DNA from: Embleya hyalina
GTDB lineage: Bacteria; Actinomycetota; Actinomycetes; Streptomycetales; Streptomycetaceae
Assembly (NCBI RefSeq): GCF_003967355.1
Contig: NZ_BIFH01000048.1
Span: 1 to 64,000, forward strand
DNA length: 64,000 bases
Direction of reading: 5' to 3'
The position numbers and the translations under genes are program-made. Below are positions 27,012 through 36,060 of this stretch, one piece after another; within the stretch, counting starts at the first letter, position 1; every line of letters starts with the position of its first letter. A model generated the notes under the pieces. The model searched no databases and had not been told where the DNA came from. It saw only the letters and a program-made list of their open reading frames with translations.

Positions 27012-28424
27012 ATGGACCGATTGAGCGCGTTGGATGCCGGGTTCTACTTCGTCGAGGACGAGAACGTGCCGATGCACGTCGGATCCGTGCTGATCTTCGA
27101 CGGGCCCGCACCGTCCTACGGCGATGTGATCCGGCTGTTCGTCTCGAAGTTGCCGGACGTGCCGCGCTATCGGCAACGGGTGCGTACGCTGCCCCTGCAT
27201 CTGGGCCGCCCGGTGTGGGTGGACGACGAGCACTTCCAGATCCTCTACCACGTGCGGCACACCGCGGTCCCCGCGCCGGGCGGCGCCGATCAGGTGCGCA
27301 ACCTCGCCGGCCGACTGTTCGCGCAGCGGCTGGACCTGAGCAAGCCGCTGTGGGAGGTCTGGCTGGTGGAGGGCCTGGCCGACGGCCGCTGGGCGATCAT
27401 CTCCAAGGTGCACCACTGCCTGATCGACGGCATCGCCGGCACCGACCTGCTGCAGATCCTGCTCGATTGGCGCAAGGACCCGGAACCGCCCGGGGCCGGC
27501 GAGTCGGCGGACCTCGACCCGTGGCTCCCGGAGCCCGCGCCGAGCACCGCGGATCTGATCGTGGACGGCCTGCGGGACGCCGTCGCGACCCCGATCAAGC
27601 ACCTGGCGGCGGTACCGGCGCTGGCTCGGGAGATGCGCAGCGGCTCGGAGTTGACCGACATCCTCCGGGCGCTGGCCCGCAGCCTGCCCGGCACCGCGAA
27701 TCGACTCCTGGAGACCTCGGCCGGCTCGCTCAACGGCCCGATCGGGCCGCATCGGCGCTGGGTGTGGGCCGACGCGGAGATCACCGAGATCAAGCGGATC
27801 CGGAAGGAGTTCGGCGGCACCGTCAACGACGTGATCCTCACCGCGATCACCCGGGGCTTCCGCGACCTGCTGGCCGGGCGGGGCGAGTTGACGGCGGATC
27901 AGGTGGTCCGCTCGCTGGTCCCGGTGTCGGTGCGCGCGCCGCGCGAGCGCAGGACGCTGAACAACCGGCTCAGCGCGATCCTGGTGAACCTGCCGGTCGG
28001 CGAGGACGATCCGGCGGCCCGGCTCCGCTCGGTCCGCGAGCAGATGGACGACCTCAAACGCAGCCGGCAGGCGGCCGGCGCCGATGTCCTCACCAACCTG
28101 GGCAACTTCGCCGCGCCGACCCTGCTGGCCCTCGGCTCGCGCACCGCGCTGCGCTTCCCCCAGCGCTTCCTGCAGACGCTCACCACCAACGTGCCGGGCC
28201 CGCGCGTCCCGCTCTACATGCTGGGCCGCCCGCTGCGCGAGCTCTACCCGTACGTCCCGATCGCGGGCTCGATGCGCGTCGGCGTCGGCGTCTTCTCCTA
28301 CCTGGACCACGTCACCTTCGGCGTCACCGCCGACTTCGACGCGGTTCCCGACGCCCAGGTTCTCGCCGACGGAATCCGAGCGGGCTTCGACGAACTCCTC
28401 GAGGCGGCCGACGATTCCCCGTGA
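27012..28424 (+). CDS. Wax ester synthase/diacylglycerol acyltransferase (WS/DGAT)
   Basis: 470 residues, typical for bacterial WS/DGAT, which transfers acyl groups from acyl-CoA to diacylglycerol or long-chain alcohols to make storage triacylglycerol or wax. The active-site motif HHCLIDG is at 134-140, within SKVHHCLIDG. The N-terminal MDRLSALDAGFYFVE is characteristic, as are the late NVPGPRVPLYMLG and the SMRVGVGVFSY stretch. The ATG at 27012 fits the family N-terminus. It may be co-transcribed with the downstream alpha/beta hydrolase (98-base gap). Confidence 0.93.
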   Translation: MDRLSALDAGFYFVEDENVPMHVGSVLIFDGPAPSYGDVIRLFVSKLPDVPRYRQRVRTLPLHLGRPVWVDDEHFQILYHVRHTAVPAPGGADQVRNLAGRLFAQRLDLSKPLWEVWLVEGLADGRWAIISKVHHCLIDGIAGTDLLQILLDWRKDPEPPGAGESADLDPWLPEPAPSTADLIVDGLRDAVATPIKHLAAVPALAREMRSGSELTDILRALARSLPGTANRLLETSAGSLNGPIGPHRRWVWADAEITEIKRIRKEFGGTVNDVILTAITRGFRDLLAGRGELTADQVVRSLVPVSVRAPRERRTLNNRLSAILVNLPVGEDDPAARLRSVREQMDDLKRSRQAAGADVLTNLGNFAAPTLLALGSRTALRFPQRFLQTLTTNVPGPRVPLYMLGRPLRELYPYVPIAGSMRVGVGVFSYLDHVTFGVTADFDAVPDAQVLADGIRAGFDELLEAADDSP

Positions 28425-28522
28425 ACCGACCCCGGCGCGGCGCCCTTCCCCCGACCGCACCCACCGCCGGTGCGGGTGGGGCGGTACGCCGGGTGGGTTC
28501 GCGGGACCGGCACAATGCGCGG

Positions 28523-29299
28523 ATGAGCGCTTCGCGGGACATTCTTGGTCGGTCGGCCCCCGGGCCGGATCGTACGTTGCGGTACGGGTCGGGAGCGGAG
28601 CAGGTCGTCGATCTCTGGCACGCGCCGGGCGAGTCGCGTGGGCTCGTCGTGGTGTTGCACGGGGGGTATTGGCGGGCCCGGTACGACCGGGGGTACACGT
28701 ACTCGATGTGCGTCGCCCTGGCGGCCGAGGGGTACACGGCGGCGACCGTCGAGTATCGCCGGGCCGGGCAGCCGGGGGCCGGCCGGCCCGGGACGTTCGA
28801 GGATGTCGCCGCCGCCGTCGATCTGCTGGCGGCGCGGGTTCCCGGGCCCATGGTGCTGCTGGGCCACTCCGCCGGCGGACATCTCGCGGTGTGGGCCGCG
28901 CTCCGCGACCGGGTGCCGGCGGGCGGCCCGGGTCGGCTGTCCGCGCCGCCGACCCTGGCGGGGGCCGTCGCGCTGGGCGGCGTATTGGACCTGGACGCGG
29001 CGCTGGACCTGGACCTGGACGACGGCGCGGCGGCCGAGTTCCTGCCCGACCACTCCGAGCGCGTGCTCGCCGAGACCGACCCGGTCCGGCTGGCGGCGGG
29101 CGGGGTCGGCGGGCGCCGGCTGATCCTGCTGCACGGCGACGCCGACGAGCAGGTCCCGATCGCCCTGAGCCGAACCTTCGCGGCCGTCTCGGGAGCGGAC
29201 CTGCGCGAACTCCCGGGAATCGGCCACTTCGAGCCGGTCGACCCGCTCTCGACCGCCTGGCCGGAGGTCACCCGAGCGGTCGCCGACGCGCTGGGCTGA
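28523..29299 (+). CDS. Alpha/beta hydrolase
   Basis: 258 residues. The oxyanion-hole motif HGGYW is at 46-50, and the nucleophile elbow GHSAGG has Ser116. The catalytic His is probable in GIGHFEPVDP near 235, with Asp likely in HGDADEQVP. The HGGYW start resembles kynurenine formamidase/esterase relatives, but substrate is unknown. It follows the WS/DGAT gene, so a lipid esterase role is possible. Confidence 0.85.
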   Translation: MSASRDILGRSAPGPDRTLRYGSGAEQVVDLWHAPGESRGLVVVLHGGYWRARYDRGYTYSMCVALAAEGYTAATVEYRRAGQPGAGRPGTFEDVAAAVDLLAARVPGPMVLLGHSAGGHLAVWAALRDRVPAGGPGRLSAPPTLAGAVALGGVLDLDAALDLDLDDGAAAEFLPDHSERVLAETDPVRLAAGGVGGRRLILLHGDADEQVPIALSRTFAAVSGADLRELPGIGHFEPVDPLSTAWPEVTRAVADALG

Positions 29300-29332
29300 T
29301 CGACGGCGGGCCCCTCGACCGACCGCGTCTCC

Positions 29333-30319
29333 TCAGCCTCGATTCGCCAACAACACCCCGACGCCGCCGATCGCGATCCCGGCCGACGTGGTCACCGGCA
29401 ACGACTGGTCGAGCAGGAGCCACGCCAGGAGCGCGGTCGCGGCCGGCGTCAGGAAGAACAGCGTGCCGACCCGACTCGCCGAGGACCGCCGCAACATCAG
29501 GTTGAGCAGCGTGAACACCCCGATCGAGTTGACCAGCACCATCCACGCGAGCGTGCCGAGGAACGGCCCCCACGCGCCGATGCGCGGCGTCTCGAACAGC
29601 AGCGACCCCAGGCCGATGAACGGCGCGCCGACCAGGAACTGCACGGCCGTACCGGTGCGCAGATCGACGTCCCGCACATAGCGCTTCTGGTACACCGTGC
29701 CCACGCTGAGCCCGAGCAGCCCGACCACGGCCAGCACCAGCGCCGGGATCGACGTGCCGGCGGGGCCGGAGACGGCGACCACGACCCCGATCGTGCCCAG
29801 GCCGAAGCCCAGCCACTGCCGGACGCTCACCCGCTCGCCGAGCACGCGCCCGGCCAACAGCGCGATCAGCACCGGATTGAGCCCCTGGACGAGGGCCGCC
29901 ACGGCGGCGGACATGCCGAGCGACAGCGCCGTGTACAGCGCGCCGAACTGGACTGCCTGGAAGAGCAGTCCGGCCACCATCACGTGGACGAGCCGTCGAC
30001 CGCGCGGCCACGGCGCCCGCACGACCAGGGCGAACCCCCCGAGCAGCACTCCGGCGAGCAGGAACCGGAAGAACATCAGCAACAACGGCGGCGCCGCGTC
30101 CACCCCGATCGCGGCGACGATGAACCCGCTGCTCCACAGCAGCACGAACAGCGGCGGAACCGCCCTCCCGGCCGCTTCCCTTCGCCGCTCCCGCCCGGGA
30201 TCCCGCCCGGTCCGCTCCGGGGGGTGACCGACGGCCGTCGGTGCCGTCCGGTCGCCTGGAGCGGCGTCCTGCTGCCTGCCCGCCCGGGTGCTGTCCCGGG
30301 TGGTGTCTGCGGCGGTCAC
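29333..30319 (-). CDS. EamA-family (DMT) transporter
   Basis: About 328 residues; the first ~55 are a charged Arg/Asp/Pro-rich tail. Ten hydrophobic helices follow in two EamA repeats; typical are PLFVLLWSSGFIVAAIG, FFRFLLAGVLLG and the second-repeat end SAGIAIGGVGVLLANRG. The family exports metabolites or drugs. The GTG at 30319 is chosen over a TTG at 30358 because a GGGAGTGGG stretch precedes it. Divergent to a CGNR protein across a shared control region. Confidence 0.85.
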   Translation of the reverse strand: MTAADTTRDSTRAGRQQDAAPGDRTAPTAVGHPPERTGRDPGRERRREAAGRAVPPLFVLLWSSGFIVAAIGVDAAPPLLLMFFRFLLAGVLLGGFALVVRAPWPRGRRLVHVMVAGLLFQAVQFGALYTALSLGMSAAVAALVQGLNPVLIALLAGRVLGERVSVRQWLGFGLGTIGVVVAVSGPAGTSIPALVLAVVGLLGLSVGTVYQKRYVRDVDLRTGTAVQFLVGAPFIGLGSLLFETPRIGAWGPFLGTLAWMVLVNSIGVFTLLNLMLRRSSASRVGTLFFLTPAATALLAWLLLDQSLPVTTSAGIAIGGVGVLLANRG

Positions 30320-30359
30320 TGGGACCCACTCCCGATCGACGATGGAATAACTGCCCAAT

Positions 30360-30407
30360 CCGGTTACTCACCCTGACCCGTCCGACACTAACCTGTCAAA
30401 CCGGTTA
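30360..30407. promoter_or_regulatory. Divergent promoter with repeated CCGGTTA sites
   Basis: CCGGTTA occurs at 30360-30366 and at 30401-30407, 41 bases apart. Between them, on the minus strand, TTGACA (30399-30394) and CAGGGT (30375-30370) with an 18-base spacer make a good promoter for the EamA gene. The two repeats flank that promoter like operator sites, perhaps for the CGNR protein (inference). Confidence 0.45.
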
Positions 30408-30417
30408 TCCTGGCGAG

Positions 30418-30978
30418 GTGGCCTACACCTTCAGCGGCGGCGACGTCGCACTCGACCTGATCGGCACCGTGCAGGCGCGCCGTACCGAGCCGCGCGACCT
30501 CCTCGACACGCCGGCATCGCTCGCGTCCTGGACGGTCGCGGCCGGCCTCGTGGACACGCTTCCGGCGGTGGACGAACGAGGGCTCGCGGACACGATCGAG
30601 TTGCGCGAGACGATGTACCGACTGGCCCTGGCACGCGAGACGCCGCAGCGGTACGCAGGGCCCGACCTCACGACGCTCAACCGCCTGGCGGCCGGCGAGC
30701 CGGTCGGGGTCGCGCTGACCGCGGGCGGCCTGGTGGAGCGCACCGGCGACCTCGCGGCGGTACTGACCGAGATCGCCCGCTCGGCGGTCGCGTTGTTCGG
30801 CGGCCCGGACGCGGACCGGATCAGGGAGTGCGAGGCGCCGCTCTGCACCCGCCTCTACGTGGACACCTCACGCCACGCCGGCCGCCGCTGGTGCGACATG
30901 CGCGGCTGCGGCAACCGGGCCAAGGCCGCCGCCTTCCGCGCCCGGCACCGCGGCGAGCCGGAATCCGCCGACGCCTGA
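30418..30978 (+). CDS. CGNR zinc-finger/ABATE-domain protein, putative regulator
   Basis: 186 residues. The N-terminal ABATE domain (about 5-120) is followed by a CGNR zinc finger: Cys138 and Cys143 in CEAPLC, then Cys159 and Cys164 in CDMRGCGNR. The family is thought to bind DNA in stress responses and often sits beside an EamA exporter, as here. The GTG at 30418 has no ribosome binding site; a TTATCC at 30405-30410 is correctly placed for a leaderless transcript. Confidence 0.85.
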   Translation: MAYTFSGGDVALDLIGTVQARRTEPRDLLDTPASLASWTVAAGLVDTLPAVDERGLADTIELRETMYRLALARETPQRYAGPDLTTLNRLAAGEPVGVALTAGGLVERTGDLAAVLTEIARSAVALFGGPDADRIRECEAPLCTRLYVDTSRHAGRRWCDMRGCGNRAKAAAFRARHRGEPESADA

Positions 30979-31054
30979 GCGGTCGGCGCGCGCCGGCTTC
31001 ACGGGCCCGCGCGCGACCGCCCGGTTCACGCCCGAGCGCACGACCGCCCCCGCG

Positions 31055-31558
31055 TCACCGCCCGCCGAGCGTCGACGCCAGGATGCGCAGCGCCCGGTCC
31101 ACCACGTCCCGGTCCGCGCCCGCGATCGGCTCGAGCAGCCCGTCGAGCGCGTCGATCCGCGCCCGCATCGCCGTCCGGGCACAGCGCCGGCCCGCCTCGG
31201 TGAGGCGGACCAGCACCGAGCGGCCGTCCTCGGGGTTGGGCCGGCGCTCGACCAACTCCTTGCGCGCGAGCCGGTCCACGCAGTGCGTCATGCCGCCGGA
31301 GGAGTACATCACCAGCGGCCGCAACTCCCGCAGCGTCAGGCCGGGTTCGTCCGGCCGGGTGGCCAGCACCGCCAGCACCATGTACTCCGGCGCGGTCAGG
31401 TCCAGCGCGCCGATGCTGCGCCGGTCGAACTCCTCCATGGCGATCATCGCCTGATGCATCCGCACCACGAACCCGACCGAGGACGCCTCCGCGTCCGGCA
31501 GCACCGCCGACCACGCGGCCACCACGGAGTCGGCGTAGTCGGCCTGTGCATCGCTCAC
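31055..31558 (-). CDS. MarR-family transcriptional regulator
   Basis: 167 residues with a winged helix: LTAPEYMVLAVLATRP, then LTLRELRPLVMYSSGGMTHCVDRLARKELVERR and the wing PEDGRSVLVRLTEAGRR. The start GTG at 31558 follows AGGGAG by 8 bases. It lies 72 bases downstream of the secreted hydrolase on the same strand, so it may be co-transcribed with it. Ligand and targets unknown. Confidence 0.88.
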   Translation of the reverse strand: MSDAQADYADSVVAAWSAVLPDAEASSVGFVVRMHQAMIAMEEFDRRSIGALDLTAPEYMVLAVLATRPDEPGLTLRELRPLVMYSSGGMTHCVDRLARKELVERRPNPEDGRSVLVRLTEAGRRCARTAMRARIDALDGLLEPIAGADRDVVDRALRILASTLGGR

Positions 31559-31630
31559 GTCGTACTCCCTGGCAGCGCAACCCCACTCGGTCCCGGCCGC
31601 CACGGTAGCGGCGAAGCGCCCGAGCGCGCG

Positions 31631-33655
31631 CTATCCGGCGGGTGCCGTGCACGGCGCGCCGCCGCACACGTCGACGACCCGCCCGGTGGCCAGGAAGATC
31701 GCCTTCTGCTGCCGGGCCACCGGCGAATTGCGCGGGTCCGAGTGCGGATCGCGGCCGTACTCGGGCCCGATCGGCGGCGTATTGGTCACCGGCGGGGCGG
31801 GCGAACCGCTGTCCCAGACCACCAGCGCGGACCCCCGGTACGGCCCGTGCGGCAGCGGCCGGATCCCCCAGTACGGGACCCGGTCCGGGTTGCGCCCGGG
31901 GGCGATCGCGGGCTCGTGGATCCGCGCGCCGATCGTGCGCGCCTCGACCTCGGCGGTCACCGTGGACACCTGGTGGTCGCCGAACGCGATCTGCATCAGC
32001 ACGTCGTGGCGCGGTGTGCCGGGCAACGATCCTCGGCCGAGGCCGCTCGCGTAGCCGTTGGTCTCGCCCCGGTCCCAGAGCATCTGGAACAGCGAGAGCA
32101 CCACCTGCTGATCGAGCCTGTCCGGATAGGTCGCGTCCAGGATCCGTCCGTACGGTCCGAAGTCGGAGCTGCGGTTGAGCAGCACGCCGTAGTTCATCCC
32201 GGTCACCCCGAGCACCCCGCGCTTGACGTCCCGGGACACCGCGACCAACGATCCGCCGAGGATGCCGCCCTGACTGTTGCCGTCGTAGACCAGCCCCTTC
32301 GCGGTGTCGATCAGCGGTCGCCCGGCATCGGTACGAAACGCCGGGTCGGCCGTGAAACCGCGCTCGTGGATCATGTCCCGGCCGAGGAACAGCGCGTTCA
32401 GGAACCCCTGTCGGGTCCGGTCGGGCACCGCGCCGAAGCTGCCGAGGTCGGCCAGCGCCCGGGCGACGGTGGGCAGATCCTCGTCGGCCATGCCGATCCA
32501 CTTGGTCGCGCAGAACGTGATGCCGTGCTCGGCGGCCATCGCCTTGACGTTGCCGCCGGCCACCTCGTTGTTGCTGCCGAGCAGGCCGTGACCGTACAAC
32601 GACGCCTGCGACGGGGTGTCGAACGCGCTGCGCGGGATCTCGCAACGGAACTGCGCCTGCTGGGTGTTGCCCGGTAGTTGGCGCGGCAGTCCGTCCCGTC
32701 CGAGGTTGAGCGTGGAACCGGTGGGCCCGCCGGGGCGGTCGAGGTAGCTGGGCACGGTGACCGTCCCGGTGACCTCGCGGGCGATCCGCGCGTCCTCCTG
32801 CGGCGTCGAGTTCCTGACACCCGTCACCGTGAACCGCGGGGCCTGATCACCGAGTCGGCCGAACGCGTCGTCCCGCATCCGCAACATGCCCGCGGTGAGG
32901 TTGCGTTCGCTCGCGACGGTGAAGTCCCAGGCCAGGTACAGGTCGCGGGGTTCGACACCGGCCCGGTCCAGCCGGTCGAGCACCGGCCGCAGGCGCGCCT
33001 GGCGAGCCGCCAGGGGGTCTCGTCGCGGGAGGGTGCGGCCGGCGACCTTGGCGAACGTCTCGGGCGCGGCCAGCGGTCGGCCGTCCGCGCCGCGCAGATT
33101 GCGCAGGCCGACCACGTAGTGGTGGCCCGGCACGAAGTTCCGCGCCGGGTGGACCAGCAGCGCCTGCCGGGTCGGATCGACGGCGTTGGCGTCCGATTCG
33201 GCCCAGTGGGGCCACCGTTCGCCGGTGTCGGTGTCCAGGACGACGATCGGCGCGTCGCGGGCGAGCGAGGCGCCGACGTCGGTGACCGGGGCCGCGCCGC
33301 TGCGGCCGAGGTCGACGCCGGGGACCCGGGTGGTCAGCGTCGAGCCGGGCGAGAAGCCGTCGTTGCGATTCCACGCGTCGGGGGCGGCGCCGTGCGGCAT
33401 CATCGCCGCCGAGAAGGCGACCCGCCGCCCGGTCTCGGTATGCCGATCGGCTTGCGTGTAGAAGTCGTTCGGGAACGGCAACAAACACGCCGCCGGGTCG
33501 ATCGGGTCGCACCCGGGTGCACCGCCCGGGTCGTCCGGATGGGCCTCGGCGGCCGGTGGCACCGCGAACACCAGGAGCAGCGCGGCCAGGGCGACGATCG
33601 TCGCGGGCATCCGACGCCGGGAACGGGCGCGGGGGCGGGGCAGGGTTCGGCTCAC
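31631..33655 (-). CDS. Secreted alpha/beta-hydrolase-like protein
   Basis: 674 residues. An Arg-rich N-terminus with a hydrophobic core and AEA cleavage site near residue 38 predicts Sec or possibly Tat export (RSRRRMPAT is not a strict Tat motif). The N-terminal half (PFPNDFYTQADRHTETGRRV, VVLDTDTGERWPHW) resembles Ig-like/lipase-associated regions of large bacterial lipases. The C-terminal half has a likely nucleophile elbow GNSQGG with Ser near 459, and LYGHGLLG. Substrate unknown; esterase or lipase is a reasonable guess. GTG 33655 follows GGAGG closely. Confidence 0.75.
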   Translation of the reverse strand: MSRTLPRPRARSRRRMPATIVALAALLLVFAVPPAAEAHPDDPGGAPGCDPIDPAACLLPFPNDFYTQADRHTETGRRVAFSAAMMPHGAAPDAWNRNDGFSPGSTLTTRVPGVDLGRSGAAPVTDVGASLARDAPIVVLDTDTGERWPHWAESDANAVDPTRQALLVHPARNFVPGHHYVVGLRNLRGADGRPLAAPETFAKVAGRTLPRRDPLAARQARLRPVLDRLDRAGVEPRDLYLAWDFTVASERNLTAGMLRMRDDAFGRLGDQAPRFTVTGVRNSTPQEDARIAREVTGTVTVPSYLDRPGGPTGSTLNLGRDGLPRQLPGNTQQAQFRCEIPRSAFDTPSQASLYGHGLLGSNNEVAGGNVKAMAAEHGITFCATKWIGMADEDLPTVARALADLGSFGAVPDRTRQGFLNALFLGRDMIHERGFTADPAFRTDAGRPLIDTAKGLVYDGNSQGGILGGSLVAVSRDVKRGVLGVTGMNYGVLLNRSSDFGPYGRILDATYPDRLDQQVVLSLFQMLWDRGETNGYASGLGRGSLPGTPRHDVLMQIAFGDHQVSTVTAEVEARTIGARIHEPAIAPGRNPDRVPYWGIRPLPHGPYRGSALVVWDSGSPAPPVTNTPPIGPEYGRDPHSDPRNSPVARQQKAIFLATGRVVDVCGGAPCTAPAG

Positions 33656-33888
33656 TATTCCTCCAACTCCTACGGCGAGGGCTGTGCAGGAATATCAACC
33701 GACATCTTGCAGGGCGGGCGACACGAGGGGAACGGGCAACGCGGAACGGAGGTGGCGGGTGGGTCGTCCCCCGTCGCCGATCCGCACACGTACGGCGCAG
33801 CCCCGGGCGCGGGCGCGCATCGGCTCGACGACGATGGTTCGATGACGCCGTCCCGGGTGCAGCCGCGCAGGCCAGGGCAGGCGCGGGC

Positions 33889-34653
33889 GTGACCGCCGTA
33901 CTGGTCGCCGCCGGTGCCTTCCTGATGACCCTGCTCGGCGGCTGGGTGGCGCAGCGCATCGGCGATCGCCGCCATCTCGTACTCGGCCTCGCCGCCGGAC
34001 TGATGCTCGGCGTGGTCGCGTTCGACCTGCTGCCCGAGGCGTTGTCGGCCGCGGGTGGGCGGGTCGGCGGGGTGCCCCAGGCACTGCTGATGTTCGTCCT
34101 GGGCTTCCTCGTGCTGCACGTGGTCGAGCGTTCGGTGGCCATCCACCGGGGCCACGAGAGCGAGTACGCCCCGCACGCCCACCACCACGGCCCGACCATG
34201 GGCGCGGACGGTCGGGTCAAGGGCATCGGGCTGACCGCCGGCATCGCGCTGGTCGGGCACAGCGTGATGGACGGCTTCGCGATCGGCGCGGCGTTCCAGG
34301 CCGGCACCACCGTGGGCACGACGGTGGCGATCGCGGTGGTGGCGCACGACTTCGCCGACGGCTTCAACACGTACACGGTCACCCGCATGTACGGCAACGA
34401 CCGGCGCCGGGCGCTGACCCTCCTGGGCGCGGACGCCCTCGCCCCGGTGGCGGGCGCGGCCGTGACGCTGGCGTTCACCATCCCGGAGCACGCGCTCGGT
34501 CTGTATCTGGGTTTCTTCGCCGGCTTCCTGCTCTACCTCGCCACCGCCGACATCCTCCCCGAGGCGCACAGCCCACACCCGTCGGGCTCGACGCTGCTGT
34601 GCACGGTGGCGGGCGTGGGGTTCCTGTGGCTGGTCATCTCGTTGGCGCAGTAG
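33889..34653 (+). CDS. ZIP-family metal transporter
   Basis: 254 residues and about eight hydrophobic helices, with a His-rich cytoplasmic loop (HAHHHG near 105). The metal-site helices of ZIP proteins are clear: GHSVMDGFAIGAAF and HDFADGFNTYTV. Members import zinc or other divalent metals into the cytoplasm. The GTG at 33889 is the likely start. Divergent from the secreted hydrolase. Confidence 0.9.
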   Translation: MTAVLVAAGAFLMTLLGGWVAQRIGDRRHLVLGLAAGLMLGVVAFDLLPEALSAAGGRVGGVPQALLMFVLGFLVLHVVERSVAIHRGHESEYAPHAHHHGPTMGADGRVKGIGLTAGIALVGHSVMDGFAIGAAFQAGTTVGTTVAIAVVAHDFADGFNTYTVTRMYGNDRRRALTLLGADALAPVAGAAVTLAFTIPEHALGLYLGFFAGFLLYLATADILPEAHSPHPSGSTLLCTVAGVGFLWLVISLAQ

Positions 34654-34695
34654 GCGGTACGGGGGGACGGGTCGGCTCGCCGCCCGGCCCCGCGG

Positions 34696-35100
34696 TCAGC
34701 GGATCGAGCCCATCCGTTCGATCAGGTCCCAGCGGTTTCCGTACAGGTCGCGGAAGACGGCCACTATCCCGTACTTTTCCCGGCGCGGCGGCTCCTCGAA
34801 GACCACGCCCGCCGCCAGCATGCGCGCGTGCTCGCGCGCGAAGTCGTCGGTGTACAGGAACAGTCCGACCCGGCCGCCCGTCTGGTCCCCCACCCGGGAG
34901 CGCTGCTCGTCGTCCACCGCCCTGGCCAGCAGTACGGCGGCCTCGTTCGGTCCCGTGCCGGGCGGGGCGACCACGACCCAACGTTTCCCGTCCGCCATGG
35001 GGGTGTCCTCGCGCAGGTCGAACCCGAGCGCGCCGGTATAGAACGTGATCGCCTCGTCGTAGTCCCGCACCACCACCGCGACCAGTCCGAGCCGATTCAT
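34696..35100 (-). CDS. VOC-superfamily (glyoxalase-like) protein
   Basis: 134 residues forming one vicinal-oxygen-chelate domain: VAVVVRDYDEAITFYTGALGF at the start, then FEEPPRREKYGIV and FRDLYGNRWDLIE at the end. The final Glu in DLIE is a typical metal ligand. Members include glyoxalases, dioxygenases and resistance proteins; the activity here is not predictable. The ATG at 35100 is the natural start. Confidence 0.85.
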   Translation of the reverse strand: MNRLGLVAVVVRDYDEAITFYTGALGFDLREDTPMADGKRWVVVAPPGTGPNEAAVLLARAVDDEQRSRVGDQTGGRVGLFLYTDDFAREHARMLAAGVVFEEPPRREKYGIVAVFRDLYGNRWDLIERMGSIR

Positions 35101-35303
35101 CGGCCCACCCCGACCGGTACCCGTGTGGCAACACACTCCATGGTCATGCGGCCCAAGCTACCTTCCGGCTCTGTCATCCGGCCGGGACGGGTCGTCGACA
35201 CACCGGTGGTTGGTCCCGGCGGGCGCGGGGCCGCGCGCTCCGCCGAATTCCGCTGTGGGCGGACCTCCTTGCCTTCCTTTGGTATCGGCGTAACTTGAAT
35301 TAC

Positions 35304-35831
35304 ATGATTACAACGAAGCAGGAAGCAGTGCGCGGCTGGTTCACCGGACGCCTGCCGGAGGGCCTGTTCACCGCGCTGGTCGAGGTGACCGTCGATCGCG
35401 AGGAGATCACCGTCATCGGTCGTATCCCCGAGCCCGAACTCGCCGAGGAGGTGTCGACCGACGAGCGGGAGGCCGCGCTCGACGGACGGATCGCCGAGTT
35501 CCGCGAACGCACCCGCGAGGACCGCGTGGCGGTGGCCCGCGAGGCCGAACGCCGCTTCGGCCGCAAGGTCTCGTGGGGCGTCGAGTGCGGCGGCGTCCGC
35601 GCCCTGTACACCAACGTCTCCGTACCCGTGATGACCCGGCTCCGCCAGCCCGAACGCCGGGTCCTGGACACCCTGGTCGCGGGCGGCGTCGCGCGCAGCC
35701 GCAGTGACGCGCTGGCCTGGTGCGTGCGCCTGGTGCAGCGCAACACCGACACGTGGCTCACCGACCTGCGCGACTCGCTGGAGCACGTCGAGCGGGTCCG
35801 CTCCCAGGGGCCCGACACCCCCGCCGAGTAG
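35304..35831 (+). CDS. Hypothetical protein with possible RHH-like C-terminus
   Basis: 175 residues, no membrane segment. Residues about 20-90 are acidic and charged (REEITVIGRIPEPELAEE, RTREDRVAVAREAERRFG). Residues about 102-145 (TNVSVPVMTRLRQPERRVLD, then GGVARSRSDALAWCVRLV) look like a ribbon-helix-helix or similar small DNA-binding module. ATG 35304 is preferred over a TTG three codons earlier. Function not known. Confidence 0.65.
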   Translation: MITTKQEAVRGWFTGRLPEGLFTALVEVTVDREEITVIGRIPEPELAEEVSTDEREAALDGRIAEFRERTREDRVAVAREAERRFGRKVSWGVECGGVRALYTNVSVPVMTRLRQPERRVLDTLVAGGVARSRSDALAWCVRLVQRNTDTWLTDLRDSLEHVERVRSQGPDTPAE

Positions 35832-35973
35832 GCCCGGGCCGTGCGCGTGCCGTGCCCGTCACCCCCCGGCGACGCGGCGCGACACGGCACCGCCCGCGGC
35901 GCGGCTCGGCCGGCTCCCCTCGGCCCCGGCGGGATCGGCGCCGCGATTCCGCTGAGATCAGCGCTCGCAAACG

Positions 35974-36040
35974 AGAGCAGTGCTCTTGACTCGGAGCACG
36001 GGACGCAGAATGATGCTCTCAGGCGAGAGCGGTGCTCTCG
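35974..36040. promoter_or_regulatory. Promoter flanked by two TetR-type palindromes
   Basis: A palindrome AGAGCAgTGCTCT lies at 35974-35986 and a second, CGAGAGC-ggt-GCTCTCG, at 36024-36040; a half-site GATGCTCTC lies at 36012-36020. Between them TTGACT (35986-35991), a 17-base spacer and AATGAT (36009-36014) form a promoter. A repressor at either site would block it. The pattern is typical of TetR-family operators. The ribosome binding site GGGGAGG precedes ATG 36061. Confidence 0.6.
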
Positions 36041-36060
36041 CAAGCCACGGGGAGGCTCGC

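Noticed and set aside
26328-28460. A 710-codon minus-strand frame over the WS/DGAT gene
   Set aside because: Its translation shows no motif, while the plus strand encodes a complete WS/DGAT with HHxxxDG.
26369-29299. A 976-codon plus-strand frame ending in the hydrolase
   Set aside because: Only codons from 28523 on match alpha/beta hydrolases; the rest is a shadow of the Excalibur and WS/DGAT genes.
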